A DNA stretch of 64,000 nt from Hathewaya massiliensis. GTDB lineage: Bacteria; Bacillota; Clostridia; Clostridiales; Clostridiaceae. Each line of letters begins with the position of its first letter. Position 1 is the stretch's first letter. The position numbers and the translations under genes were made by a program. Positions 1 through 8,221 of the stretch are shown piece after piece. The notes beneath the pieces were generated by a model. That model made no database searches. It was not told the DNA's origin and saw only the letters and a list, made by a program, of their open reading frames with translations. The DNA lies in the NCBI RefSeq assembly GCF_902143515.1, contig NZ_CABFVD010000005.1, positions 1-64,000 of the forward strand, in the 5' to 3' direction.

Positions 1-23
1 TAGGGGTAAGTATATCTATTTTT

Positions 24-54
24 GCGACCTATCGGTCTGCGGGCTTACCAGCCC
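24..54. other. Two short GC-rich stem-loops at the left window edge
   Basis: GACC (26-29) pairs with GGTC (34-37), and GGGCT (41-45) pairs with AGCCC (50-54). The patch is much richer in G and C than its surroundings. It may be the end of a structured RNA or a repeat cut by the window edge. I could not match it to a riboswitch class I know. Confidence 0.3.
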
Positions 55-77
55 TTTAAGTAATTGTAAAAAAATAT

Positions 78-110
78 AATTCCAGTAAAAATAAAAATTT
101 CACTGGAATT
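78..110 (-). terminator. Hairpin with T-run on the minus strand
   Basis: AATTCCAGT (78-86) and ACTGGAATT (102-110) form a perfect 9-bp stem. Read on the minus strand it is followed by an ATATTTTTTT run, as in an intrinsic terminator. No minus-strand gene ending here can be identified, because the region to the right is a gene remnant. Confidence 0.4.
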
Positions 111-113
111 TAG

Positions 114-302
114 GTGCTAAATCTCTGTAGACATCTAGTAAAAACTTCACAAGAACTTTTTATACATAGAAATACTTTAATTTATAGATTATCAACAGTG
201 AAAGAACTTTTGGGAAGGGACCTAGATGATGCTATGACGAATTTAGAACTTTTCAATAGTATATTAATTTATGAGTTTCTTGAATTACAGAATAAAAAGT
301 AA
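114..302 (+). pseudogene. C-terminal remnant of a PucR/CdaR-family transcription regulator
   Basis: The 62-codon frame contains the hallmark of the PucR C-terminal helix-turn-helix (HTH_30): a TSQELFIHRNTLIYRL core followed by a KELLGRDL-like helix and a hydrophobic tail. Full-length family members have several hundred residues in front of this domain. Here the frame opens only at a GTG without a ribosome binding site, just after a hairpin, so this is most likely the degraded 3' end of a gene. PucR-type regulators often sit beside purine, cyclic-amide and amino-acid catabolic genes, and the next two genes encode such amidohydrolases. That link is inferred. Confidence 0.6.
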
Positions 303-323
303 AAAAATCTAGGATATTTTTAT

Positions 324-421
324 GGGACTGTTGCATTAAGAGCAGATACTACAATATATTGTGCTAATTTCAAATTTGCAAATTAATATACTGTATGTAA
401 ATTTATTAGTGCAACAGCCCC
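324..421. mobile_element. 98-bp MITE-like element with IS6/IS26-like terminal inverted repeats
   Basis: The left end GGGACTGTTGCATTAA (324-339) matches the inverted right end GGGGCTGTTGCACTAA (421-406) at 14 of 16 positions. The termini resemble the GGCACTGTTGCAAA type of the IS6/IS26 family. The interior carries a palindrome (ACAATATATTGT, 351-362) and no coding capacity. No clear target duplication is visible. It could also act as a long hairpin downstream of the creatininase gene. Confidence 0.5.
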
Positions 422-469
422 TATTTTGTCACAGGTTTTTTATTATGCATTTTGTTCTTATTTTAATTT

Positions 470-1225
470 TTATTTAAAAGCTTTTTCAATAATTTTAAGT
501 ATGTTTGGAATAACATCGTCAACGATTATTTTTCCTCTTTCAGCAGAAGATGATTTAGCTGATGCAAGTATTCCTGTTTCAGGAACGATATCTTTTTCGA
601 TTGGATATCTATAGTAAGTTGCTGGGCTAGCATTTTCAGTATCTAGTATTTTATCTTCTCTTACAAGTTCTGGAGCAAAATACATCATTAATGAAGTTTC
701 TGTAACAGCAGCATGCTCTAATGCCCAACCTGGGAATGGAACTTCATCAAAAACTTTATCAATAACATCAGGTGACATTGGATCCCACCAGTTAGTTAAA
801 AGAAGTTGTACTTTATCTCCATATTTTTGAGAACATAGATCCATAGCTTCTACTATAAATGCTTCATTTTCAAAGTGAGCGCTTAATAAGAAGATTTTTG
901 TGAATCCATCACGAACAAACTCATCTATTATATCCATTACTAAGGCTTGAAGTGTAGCTCCATTTAAATCTATAGTTCCTGGGAATAAAGGACCACCACC
1001 ACTTAAAGGCTTTGATTTATATCCATATGAAAGACTTGGGGCAACAACTGCGTCTAATTTTTCAGCTATACGATAAGCAAATCCTTCAGCTAATACTGTA
1101 TCTACACAAGTTGGTAGATGAGGACCATGCTGTTCTGTAGCACCTATTGGTAGAATTATTATACCATCTTTTTTCTTTTCGAATTCTTGCCATGTCATAT
1201 GAGTCATTTTTACATTTTCATACAT
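470..1225 (-). CDS. Creatininase-family amidohydrolase
   Basis: Metal-dependent cyclic-amide hydrolase of the creatininase (creatinine amidohydrolase) family, 251 residues, cytoplasmic with no signal peptide. The family signature GATEQHGPHLP with the following CVDT supplies Glu, His and Asp metal ligands. A second metal-site segment is LLSAHFENE and a third conserved patch is HAAVTETSLM. The start at 1225 is chosen because AAAGGAGATT lies just upstream; the open frame continues 44 codons further without another ribosome binding site. It is divergent from the deaminase-like gene at 1480. Families under this fold also act on other formamide or cyclic-amide substrates, so creatinine is only one possible substrate. 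Confidence 0.82.
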   Translation of the reverse strand: MYENVKMTHMTWQEFEKKKDGIIILPIGATEQHGPHLPTCVDTVLAEGFAYRIAEKLDAVVAPSLSYGYKSKPLSGGGPLFPGTIDLNGATLQALVMDIIDEFVRDGFTKIFLLSAHFENEAFIVEAMDLCSQKYGDKVQLLLTNWWDPMSPDVIDKVFDEVPFPGWALEHAAVTETSLMMYFAPELVREDKILDTENASPATYYRYPIEKDIVPETGILASAKSSSAERGKIIVDDVIPNILKIIEKAFK

Positions 1226-1479
1226 AATAAAATCTCCTTTTGTTTCAATAAAATTTTGTAAAATAGTTAATACTTCAACAAGTTTACCCTTAATGGATAA
1301 TAGATTCAATGTACAAAAGATACAAATATATAAATAAAAATATGTTTTTTTATGCACATTAAATTTTAAATATTATTGTGTAATTAATACAATGACTATA
1401 CATAAGAATAGTGGTAAACTTCATTTTGTTATTTAAGTCCATAAAAGAAATATGTAAAACATGAGAGGAGTTTATATAA

Positions 1480-2742
1480 ATGAAGGCTATTTTATTTAAA
1501 AATGCTAGATTAAAAGGAAATGAAGAATTAGTTGATTTATTTGTAGAAAATGGAGTTTATAAAGAAATAGGACAAAACCTTTCTGTAAAATATAAAGATA
1601 TAGAAACTTATGATTTAATGGGAGACCTTGTTGTTCCTCCCTATGTTGATCCACATATACATTTAGATTATGTATATACTGCTCGCACTCCAGGTGCTAA
1701 CAATGGAACAGGAACTCTTTTTGAAGGAATTCAAAGATGGTCTGAAACAAAAGCAAATATGACTATAGAGGAGATTAAAGAACGTGCAAGAATTGCATTA
1801 AAGAAAGAAATTTTACACGGAACTCAATATCTTAGAACTCATGTTGACGTAACAGATCCTAAACTTACTGGTTTAAGGGCTATTATGGAATTAAAAGAAG
1901 AAGTTAAAAATCTTGTGGATATACAAATTATAGCATTTCCACAAGAGGGAATGTATTCATTTAAAGATGGAGACAAGCTAGTAGAAGAAGCATTAAAAAT
2001 GGGCGCAGATGTAGTAGGTGCTATTCCTCATTTTGAATTTACAAGAGAAATGGGAGAAAAATCTATAAAGAAAACTGTAGAACTTGCTATGAAATACAAT
2101 AAATTAATAGATGTTCACTGTGATGAAACAGATGATGAGCAATCAAGATTTGTTGAGTTATTAGCAGCAGAAGCTTATATGAATGGCATTGGAGAACTTA
2201 CAACAGCAAGTCATGCTTGTGCAATGGGTTCATATAATAATGCTTATACATTTAAATTATTTAAACTTTTAGGATTATCAAAAATGAACTTTATATCTTG
2301 TCCAACTGAAAATATACATTTACAAGGAAGATATGATACATATCCTAAGAGAAGGGGGCTTACTAGGGTTAAAGAACTAAATGATGCAGGAATTAATGTT
2401 TGTTTTGCACAAGATTCAATTTCAGATCCATGGTATCCATTAGGAAATGGTAACTTAATGGCTATTTTAGATGCAGGGATTCATATTTGTCATATGATGT
2501 CTTTTGATGAGATTAATAATGCTTTAGATTTAATTACAGTAAATGGTGCTAAAACTCTTCATATAGAAGATAAATATGGTATAGAAGTAGGAAAAGATGC
2601 CAACTTTATAGCTTTAAATGCTAAAAATGAATTTGATGCAATACTAGAAAGAGTTGGTGTTAATGTATCAGTTAGAAAAGGTGAATTCTTATTTAAAAAA
2701 CAACCTCAAATAATTGATACAAATATATCTTTATTAAAATAA
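1480..2742 (+). CDS. Cytosine/creatinine deaminase-like amidohydrolase (CodA type)
   Basis: TIM-barrel amidohydrolase of 420 residues, the usual CodA length. Visible signatures: the HIHLD metal motif near residue 59, THVDVTD, VHCDETDD (His ligand and catalytic Glu), a TASHACAM His and the AQDSISDPWYPLGNGNL segment matching the metal-binding Asp loop of CodA. It would hydrolyse an exocyclic or ring amidine (cytosine to uracil, or creatinine to N-methylhydantoin) plus ammonia. Bacterial enzymes of this family are known with creatinine deaminase activity, and the divergent neighbour is a creatininase homologue, so a creatinine or related cyclic-amide substrate is plausible. A strong GAGAGGAG site precedes the ATG. 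The gene is monocistronic and ends in a good terminator. Confidence 0.8.
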   Translation: MKAILFKNARLKGNEELVDLFVENGVYKEIGQNLSVKYKDIETYDLMGDLVVPPYVDPHIHLDYVYTARTPGANNGTGTLFEGIQRWSETKANMTIEEIKERARIALKKEILHGTQYLRTHVDVTDPKLTGLRAIMELKEEVKNLVDIQIIAFPQEGMYSFKDGDKLVEEALKMGADVVGAIPHFEFTREMGEKSIKKTVELAMKYNKLIDVHCDETDDEQSRFVELLAAEAYMNGIGELTTASHACAMGSYNNAYTFKLFKLLGLSKMNFISCPTENIHLQGRYDTYPKRRGLTRVKELNDAGINVCFAQDSISDPWYPLGNGNLMAILDAGIHICHMMSFDEINNALDLITVNGAKTLHIEDKYGIEVGKDANFIALNAKNEFDAILERVGVNVSVRKGEFLFKKQPQIIDTNISLLK

Positions 2743-2818
2743 TACAGTCAGTAAAACTTATAATATGACTAGATATGCTAATAGGAATGTATATTTATTA
2801 AAATATATATATTAATTC

Positions 2819-2863
2819 TATTAGGGATTAAGTTGAATTTAGCTTAATCCCTAATATTTTTTT
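2819..2863 (+). terminator. Terminator of the deaminase-like gene
   Basis: Perfect 14-bp stem TATTAGGGATTAAG (2819-2832) with CTTAATCCCTAATA (2843-2856), followed by seven T. It overlaps the last codons of the convergent GDPD gene. Confidence 0.85.
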
Positions 2864-4630
2864 ATCTTCCAATGCTTCTTTCATTTCTCTTGGCTTATTA
2901 GTTATTATGTTATCTACGCTCATATCCATAAGCTCTTCCATTTTTGTAGGGTCATCTACGGTCCATACGTGTACTTCTCTTCCTATAAGGTGGGCTTTTT
3001 TTACTAGGCTTTTACTTACATTACTTGATTCTATGCTGTAAAAGTCAACTTTTAACTGTCCAAGGTCGCCAAGTGCTAGATACATTATATATCCTACTTT
3101 TATTTTGGGGTTGCGATTTTTTACCTCTTTTAAGGCGTCATAATCTAAGGAAGTGATTACTACATCTTTTTCAAGGCTATATTTTTGAACTAAGGTTACT
3201 ACTTTTCCTATTAATTTAGTTTCATGTCCGTTAGTTTTAAGTTCTATGTTTAGTTTTAATTTTCCTTTGGATTTTTTCATTACTTCCTCTAGGGTAGGGA
3301 TTTTTTCTTTTTCAAATTCATAATCAAAGTTACTTTTTATATTATATTGTTGAAGTTCATTTAAGCTTATTTCCCAAATATATTTATTTAATCCTAGGGT
3401 TCTTTTAAGATTGCTATCATGGGTTAAAACTACTTCGCCATCCTTGGTTTCTTGAACGTCAATTTCTGCATAGTCAGCCTTAGCTTTAATGGCGTATTCT
3501 ATGGAGGAGAGGGTATTTTCAGGGGCTTCTGAAGAATTTCCTCTATGGGCTGTAATTTCAATATGATTCTTTTCACTTTCTGAATAGAAGAATAAGGTTC
3601 CAAAGATTACACTAATAGACAATATTATTATAATTAAAAATTGTACTATTTTTTTATTATTCTTTACTTTTCTAAAGGTAAGATTTATATTTGTTTCTCT
3701 TTTATAAAGTCCTAAGAATTCTTTTTTAACATAGCTTGGCTTTAAGGAGTAATAGAGTCTTGTAATTAAAATTGTATAAAGTGGGGATATAAATAAGCTA
3801 AATAATAAAAACAAAATACTTACAACTACAGAATAAAGGGATAAAAGGCTTAGGGAAGAGAAATTATTAATTCCTGTTCTTTTAAATATAAAGTCAAGTA
3901 TTATAGTTAGGAAAACTAATACTGCAAGTCCAATTAAACTAAGTGTAAGTTGAAATAAAATTAGGTTTTTTAATATATATTTATATCTACCTTTGCAAAG
4001 CTTTTTACTTTCTTTTAAGGCGGATTTAAAGTTTTTATTTTCTATTATTGCTATGTGAAGAGAAAATATCCATCTTATCAAAAAGAAATAAGCAAGGATT
4101 ATTAGTAAAATTAAAAGTATTAAGTATGTAGGGTTTTCAAAGAACCAGTCTACAATAAAGCTAGGGATTTTTAGTTCTGTATTTAAACTGGAGGTTATTC
4201 CTATTCCTAAAAGTGGAACTAAAAATATAATATATAAAATTACCCTAAGTGAACCTAGGGAAAACAACTTAGAGACATTATTAACTGCTAGAATAAATGC
4301 TTCTTTTAATGAAATTTTATGTTTAAAATAGATGTTATTAGCTATAATAATAAGGGTTCCTATTTCTAAGATTATGGATATTCCACATATAATTAAAAGA
4401 ACTATAAAAGCTGCTATGCCTGGTAGGCTAGTGGAGAACTTTATAAGCTCATTATTAGTAATTATTTTCCTTCCACTTAGAGAAATAAAATAATTTAAGC
4501 ATATAGACATAAATGGTATTAGGAAAAAGGAGGTAAGCACTTTATATATAGCTTCAAATTTTATATTTAAGTGAAAACTTTTTTTAAAGTCTTTAAAAGT
4601 GTCTTTGAATAATTTTCTAAAAGAATACAA
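2828..4630 (-). CDS. Membrane-anchored glycerophosphodiester phosphodiesterase
   Basis: 600-residue fusion: an N-terminal membrane module (about residues 15-345, roughly seven or eight hydrophobic segments, GDPD membrane-domain type) and a C-terminal GDPD catalytic domain (about 355-590). The catalytic part shows ITAHRGNSSEAPENT, YAEIDVQETKDGEVV and LTHDSNLKRT, the His/Arg, Glu-Asp and His residues of the family, then a typical NIELK strand. It should cleave glycerophosphodiesters to glycerol-3-phosphate and an alcohol at the membrane. It starts at a TTG with AAAGGAGGG ten bases upstream. No operon partner. Confidence 0.88.
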   Translation of the reverse strand: MYSFRKLFKDTFKDFKKSFHLNIKFEAIYKVLTSFFLIPFMSICLNYFISLSGRKIITNNELIKFSTSLPGIAAFIVLLIICGISIILEIGTLIIIANNIYFKHKISLKEAFILAVNNVSKLFSLGSLRVILYIIFLVPLLGIGITSSLNTELKIPSFIVDWFFENPTYLILLILLIILAYFFLIRWIFSLHIAIIENKNFKSALKESKKLCKGRYKYILKNLILFQLTLSLIGLAVLVFLTIILDFIFKRTGINNFSSLSLLSLYSVVVSILFLLFSLFISPLYTILITRLYYSLKPSYVKKEFLGLYKRETNINLTFRKVKNNKKIVQFLIIIILSISVIFGTLFFYSESEKNHIEITAHRGNSSEAPENTLSSIEYAIKAKADYAEIDVQETKDGEVVLTHDSNLKRTLGLNKYIWEISLNELQQYNIKSNFDYEFEKEKIPTLEEVMKKSKGKLKLNIELKTNGHETKLIGKVVTLVQKYSLEKDVVITSLDYDALKEVKNRNPKIKVGYIMYLALGDLGQLKVDFYSIESSNVSKSLVKKAHLIGREVHVWTVDDPTKMEELMDMSVDNIITNKPREMKEALEDKKILGIKLNST

Positions 4631-4853
4631 GGGTATCCCTCCTTTATAATTTTATTTTAAATTTTAAATTATAAGTATTTAAAGTATAATTATATAGTAA
4701 TTTAAAAGAGAGAAATATTCAAATTAAAATGGTATGACATATTCTAGAGTTGAGTCACTTGAAAACTGCGATATAATAATCATATATAAAATTACTTGAA
4801 ATTATGGTTGCATAATTTCAAGTAATCAGTTACAAGGGTGTGGAATGTAATCT

Positions 4854-6146
4854 TTATTTACAAGTCATTATATCTAAAATAATTTTATCTGTTTCAACCA
4901 TACCTTGAGTTCCTATTTTAGCTAGATTTTTAATGGTTTCTTCCATATCTTTATGTATAATTCCGTCTTTATCTGATATTTCTATATTTTCAAGAGCTAA
5001 TAAGGCTGATTGAATGGCAGCACTTACTCCAGTGGATACCTTAAGGGCACAGCCGGTTTTAGCACCATCACAAATCATTCCAACTATATTTCCTGCCATA
5101 TTTTTAATTGCATACTTAACTTGATCTAGGTTTCCTCCTAGAAGATATACTATACCTGCACTAGCTCCAGAAGAGGCTACAACGCAACCACAAAGGGCTG
5201 ATAGTCTTCCTAAATATGATTTTATATGTATTGCAGTAAGGTTTGCAAGGATTAAAGCTCTTACAAGTTTTTCTTCTTCTAAACCTAATTTTTCATGAAT
5301 TGCTATAACAGGCATCATAACAGTTATTCCTTGATTTCCACTACCTGAATTACTCATAACAGGAAGCATGCATCCTGCCATACGGGCATCTGAAGCTGCT
5401 GAGGTTAATGCCATGGCGTAATTTGACATATCATCTTTTAATAGACCTTTTTCTATATTTTTATATAGGGTTTTTCCAACCTTTAGGCCATAGTCGTTTT
5501 TAATGCCTTCTTTTGCAATTGTCTTATTCATATGGGCACCTTCTAATATAAATTCAATATCAGAAAGGGGAGCATTCATGGCAAATTCATAGATTTCATC
5601 TATGGTAGTATGATCTATATTATCTATATTTTCTTTAGAGGATGCAATTTTAGTTGTTTCTTCAGTAGTTGTATATATTATGTCTTCATTTAAGCTTACA
5701 CTTATAATATTAGAATGGGTATCTTTTATTATTACAGTGGAACTATGGGAATCATTTTTAACTGTTACTTCCACATAAAGCTTAGAAGGGGTTTCCTTTG
5801 CCTTAACTATTACCTTTTCTGATTTTACCATATCCTTAGCTTTTTCTATGTGTTCTTTTTTTATATATTTTAAAACTTCAAGGCAATCCTTTGATTTTCC
5901 ACCAATAGAACCTAGGGCAGCAGCTATATGAAGACCAACCATGCCTGTACCAGGAATTCCAACCCCCATACCATTTTTTAATATGTTTGGACTTACGTAA
6001 ACTTCTATAAGCTTAGGGGTTTCGCCTAAGGTCTCTGAAGCTTTAGCAGAAGCTAGAGCAACTGCTATAGGTTCTGTACAGCCAAGAGCTGGTACAACCT
6101 CCTTTTTTAAGAGATCAATAAAATATTCCTTAGTATGTTTTTTCAT
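4854..6146 (-). CDS. cyuA: L-cysteine desulfidase / L-serine dehydratase-like protein (UPF0597, CyuA family)
   Basis: About 430 residues, cytoplasmic, iron-sulfur lyase family related to the serine dehydratase alpha subunit. The N-terminal ALGCTEPIAVALA motif is the family signature; further conserved cysteines lie in SALCGCVVASSGA and MICDGAKTGCALK, suited to cluster binding, and a GSGNQG loop is present. Expected reaction: L-cysteine to pyruvate, sulfide and ammonia, with serine as an alternative. Start choice: AAAGG directly abuts an ATG at 6155, leaving no spacing, while the ATG at 6146 has about nine bases of spacing, so the latter is preferred. It stands alone on the minus strand. Confidence 0.85.
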   Translation of the reverse strand: MKKHTKEYFIDLLKKEVVPALGCTEPIAVALASAKASETLGETPKLIEVYVSPNILKNGMGVGIPGTGMVGLHIAAALGSIGGKSKDCLEVLKYIKKEHIEKAKDMVKSEKVIVKAKETPSKLYVEVTVKNDSHSSTVIIKDTHSNIISVSLNEDIIYTTTEETTKIASSKENIDNIDHTTIDEIYEFAMNAPLSDIEFILEGAHMNKTIAKEGIKNDYGLKVGKTLYKNIEKGLLKDDMSNYAMALTSAASDARMAGCMLPVMSNSGSGNQGITVMMPVIAIHEKLGLEEEKLVRALILANLTAIHIKSYLGRLSALCGCVVASSGASAGIVYLLGGNLDQVKYAIKNMAGNIVGMICDGAKTGCALKVSTGVSAAIQSALLALENIEISDKDGIIHKDMEETIKNLAKIGTQGMVETDKIILDIMTCK

Positions 6147-6362
6147 TTTTATCATCCTTTCGTAAGAACTTCACAAAAATCTTTAGGTTTGTATGTACTA
6201 ATTAATATTATAATATATAATTGAAAAAATTCATACATCATAAAAAATGAATTTTATAATGCAATATGCATTCAAATTAAAATTTTAATAAATATATCTT
6301 TTTTATACTTTATAGTATATAATAATATCAAATATCAAATAAATTACATAAGAGGGAGTATT

Positions 6363-7025
6363 ATGTCAAAAAATAAGGGAAAAAGGCATATAATATTATG
6401 CTTTATTATAATAATTTCATTAGTTCTTTATATTAAATTTAAAACTAATATAAAAAGCAGTACTTGTATTAGCATACTTACTAATAATAAGATTGCTAAA
6501 ACTAAAAAGGATACATATATAAATAAGAATACTAAAACTAAAAAGGATACATATATAAGTAAGAATACTAAAAGAAATAGAGATGACTCTAAAAGTTTTG
6601 TTACATATATAAGCGTTGGGGCTTGGGTTAATAAGGAGTATATTGTAACAAAAGGGGACAAGCAACTTTTAGATAGTATGATAGGGGAAGAAAATAATTA
6701 TACTTCTGCTATAATTAATGAATTTAATGATTTGGGTTTTGAAAATAAAGAAAATCTAAATGTATTAGCTAAAGAGTATTTTAAAGAACAGAGGGGGCTT
6801 GACAAGTTAGGGAATATTCATTTAGAAGATAATAATTTATGTATATACTTTTATTATCATAAGTATAATTTAGAGGTTGATTTTGAAGAGTTGGCTGAAT
6901 TTTACATATGCGAAGATTATAGAGATGATCTAAGGGAATATAATAAATTTGGGGTATATAGTACCTTAAAACGGACGGAAGATAATGTTTATTACTATGA
7001 TGGGTTAATAATATTTAGAAAATAA
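6363..7025 (+). CDS. Membrane-anchored protein with tandem Lys/Thr-rich linker, function unknown
   Basis: 220 residues that I do not recognise. Residues 8-26 form a single N-terminal hydrophobic segment, so the rest is probably extracytoplasmic. A hydrophilic linker contains a 12-residue unit (KTKKDTYI plus NKNT or SKNT) repeated almost exactly. The C-terminal part (about 80-220) has the look of a RsiV-like or DUF3298-type region, with SVGAWVNKEY and ICEDYRDDLREY stretches, but I cannot assign it. AGAGGGAG precedes the ATG. Confidence 0.55.
   Translation: MSKNKGKRHIILCFIIIISLVLYIKFKTNIKSSTCISILTNNKIAKTKKDTYINKNTKTKKDTYISKNTKRNRDDSKSFVTYISVGAWVNKEYIVTKGDKQLLDSMIGEENNYTSAIINEFNDLGFENKENLNVLAKEYFKEQRGLDKLGNIHLEDNNLCIYFYYHKYNLEVDFEELAEFYICEDYRDDLREYNKFGVYSTLKRTEDNVYYYDGLIIFRK
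6496..6570 (+). repeat. 36-bp in-frame tandem duplication
   Basis: The unit beginning CTAAAACTAAAAAGGATAC occurs twice, 36 bp apart, with one or two mismatches, and a third partial unit follows. Twelve codons per unit keep the frame, so slippage could change copy number without breaking the protein. Confidence 0.7.
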
Positions 7026-7076
7026 TTCCTATGGTTTAAATATAGATAAGATGTTAATAATATAAACAACGAAATT

Positions 7077-7203
7077 GTTATCCAGGGACGTGACCGTTCT
7101 TTTTCACACTTTGAAGAAAAGCAGGGAATCAAATCTTTGATTTGGTAGGAATCACTTTCACAGAGTGCCATGGGGGCATTAGAGCAATTAGTCATGGGAT
7201 AAA
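7077..7203. repeat. R1 dispersed structured repeat, copy A
   Basis: Begins GTTATCCAGGGAC and ends TAGTCATGGGATAAA, ends that are partly complementary (TTATCC with GGATAA). The middle holds an ACTTTGAAGAAAA segment and a GGCATTAGAG segment, both also in the copies at 13718 and 59379. This copy carries an extra internal hairpin (CAAATC with GATTTG). It lies in the gap between 6363-7025 and the DUF421 gene. Confidence 0.6.
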
Positions 7204-7230
7204 TGAAATTATAATTTTGGAGGTGGAAGT

Positions 7231-7959
7231 TTGCAAGAAGCTATTAACGTTTGTCTAAGAGGAGTTGTAGGTTTTTTTACCTTGTTAGTTTTTGCTAGAA
7301 TTCTAGGAAAGCAACAAATAAGTCAACTTACATTTTTTGATTACATATTAGGTATAACCATAGGGTCTACAGCAGCAACTTTAACTTCAGATTTAGATAG
7401 TCCTATGTGGCCTCATTTGCTAGGGCTTGCCGTGTGGTTTTTATTGGGTCTTTTAATGCAATTTATAACATTAAAATCTAGATATATGTCTAAAATCATA
7501 GAAGGGGAACCTGAAATAGTTATAATGGAAGGAAAGGTAATGGAAAATATTTTAAGAAAAATGAGGTATAGGTTGTCGGATCTCCAAGGAAAATTAAGGG
7601 AGAAAGGTGTCTTTGATATATCTGAAGTTCAATATGCTATTTTAGAATGTGATGGAGAACTTTCAATTATAAAAAAACCAGAAAATGATCCTGTAACCTT
7701 AAAGGATTTAAACTTAAAACCTGACAAAACTGGGGTAAATATAGAGCTTATTTACGATGGAAAAATTATTGAACAAAATTTACAAGATTTAAATAGAAAT
7801 AAGAATTGGCTTATGAATGAACTTAAAAAACAAGGTGTAAATAATTATGAAGATGTTTTTATAGCAACAGTAAATCCTAAGGGTGAACTATATATAGATA
7901 CTTACAAGGATAAGCTTAAAAAGATTATAGATATAGGAGACTACAAAGGTCCATATTAA
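7231..7959 (+). CDS. DUF421 (YetF/YdfR-type) membrane protein
   Basis: 242 residues: two or three N-terminal membrane helices (about 8-75) followed by two cytoplasmic or peripheral beta-rich halves. The FARILGKQQISQLTFFDYI and GITIGSTAA segments are diagnostic of the family, as is the YDGKIIEQNL region. Several Bacillus homologues associate with spore membranes; the role here is unknown. It starts at TTG with GGAGGTGG seven bases upstream. It is not obviously in an operon. Confidence 0.82.
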   Translation: MQEAINVCLRGVVGFFTLLVFARILGKQQISQLTFFDYILGITIGSTAATLTSDLDSPMWPHLLGLAVWFLLGLLMQFITLKSRYMSKIIEGEPEIVIMEGKVMENILRKMRYRLSDLQGKLREKGVFDISEVQYAILECDGELSIIKKPENDPVTLKDLNLKPDKTGVNIELIYDGKIIEQNLQDLNRNKNWLMNELKKQGVNNYEDVFIATVNPKGELYIDTYKDKLKKIIDIGDYKGPY

Positions 7960-8034
7960 TATATATATAAAGATAGCAAATGTTTGCACTATATTTAGTA
8001 GCACATTTATAAAGGTCCATATCAATATATAAAA
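7941..8034 (+). repeat. Local duplication of the DUF421 gene end
   Basis: AAAGGTCCATATTAATATATA at 7944 recurs with one change at 8010, 66 bp downstream. The first copy includes the last codons and stop of the gene; the second is non-coding. Confidence 0.6.
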
Positions 8035-8035
8035 A

Positions 8036-8136
8036 AGGGATTTTTATAATATAACTTATATAAGCTTAAATAATGAAACTAAATATTCATTGTTAAGGCT
8101 TAATAAATTTTTATAAGTTAAGATTAAAAAATCCCT
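8036..8136. repeat. 101-bp imperfect palindrome
   Basis: AGGGATTTTT (8036-8045) pairs with AAAAAATCCCT (8126-8136), and inner segments ACTTATA and TATAAGT plus an AAGCTTA/TAAGGCTT pair extend the foldback. It lies between convergent genes, so it may serve as a bidirectional terminator, but it is much longer than one needs to be and may be a MITE-like foldback. Confidence 0.6.
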
Positions 8137-8221
8137 AAATTATGTATTGTTATAGATTTATAGAGTGAACTTTAAATTTATTAATGTATAATGTTAAGTA
8201 TAACAATAATTAAGTTTTATT

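Noticed and set aside
1-60. Known riboswitch at the left edge
   Set aside because: Two GC-rich stems are real, but comparison by eye with purine, FMN, TPP, SAM, c-di-GMP, preQ1 and THF cores gave no match, and the element may be cut off.
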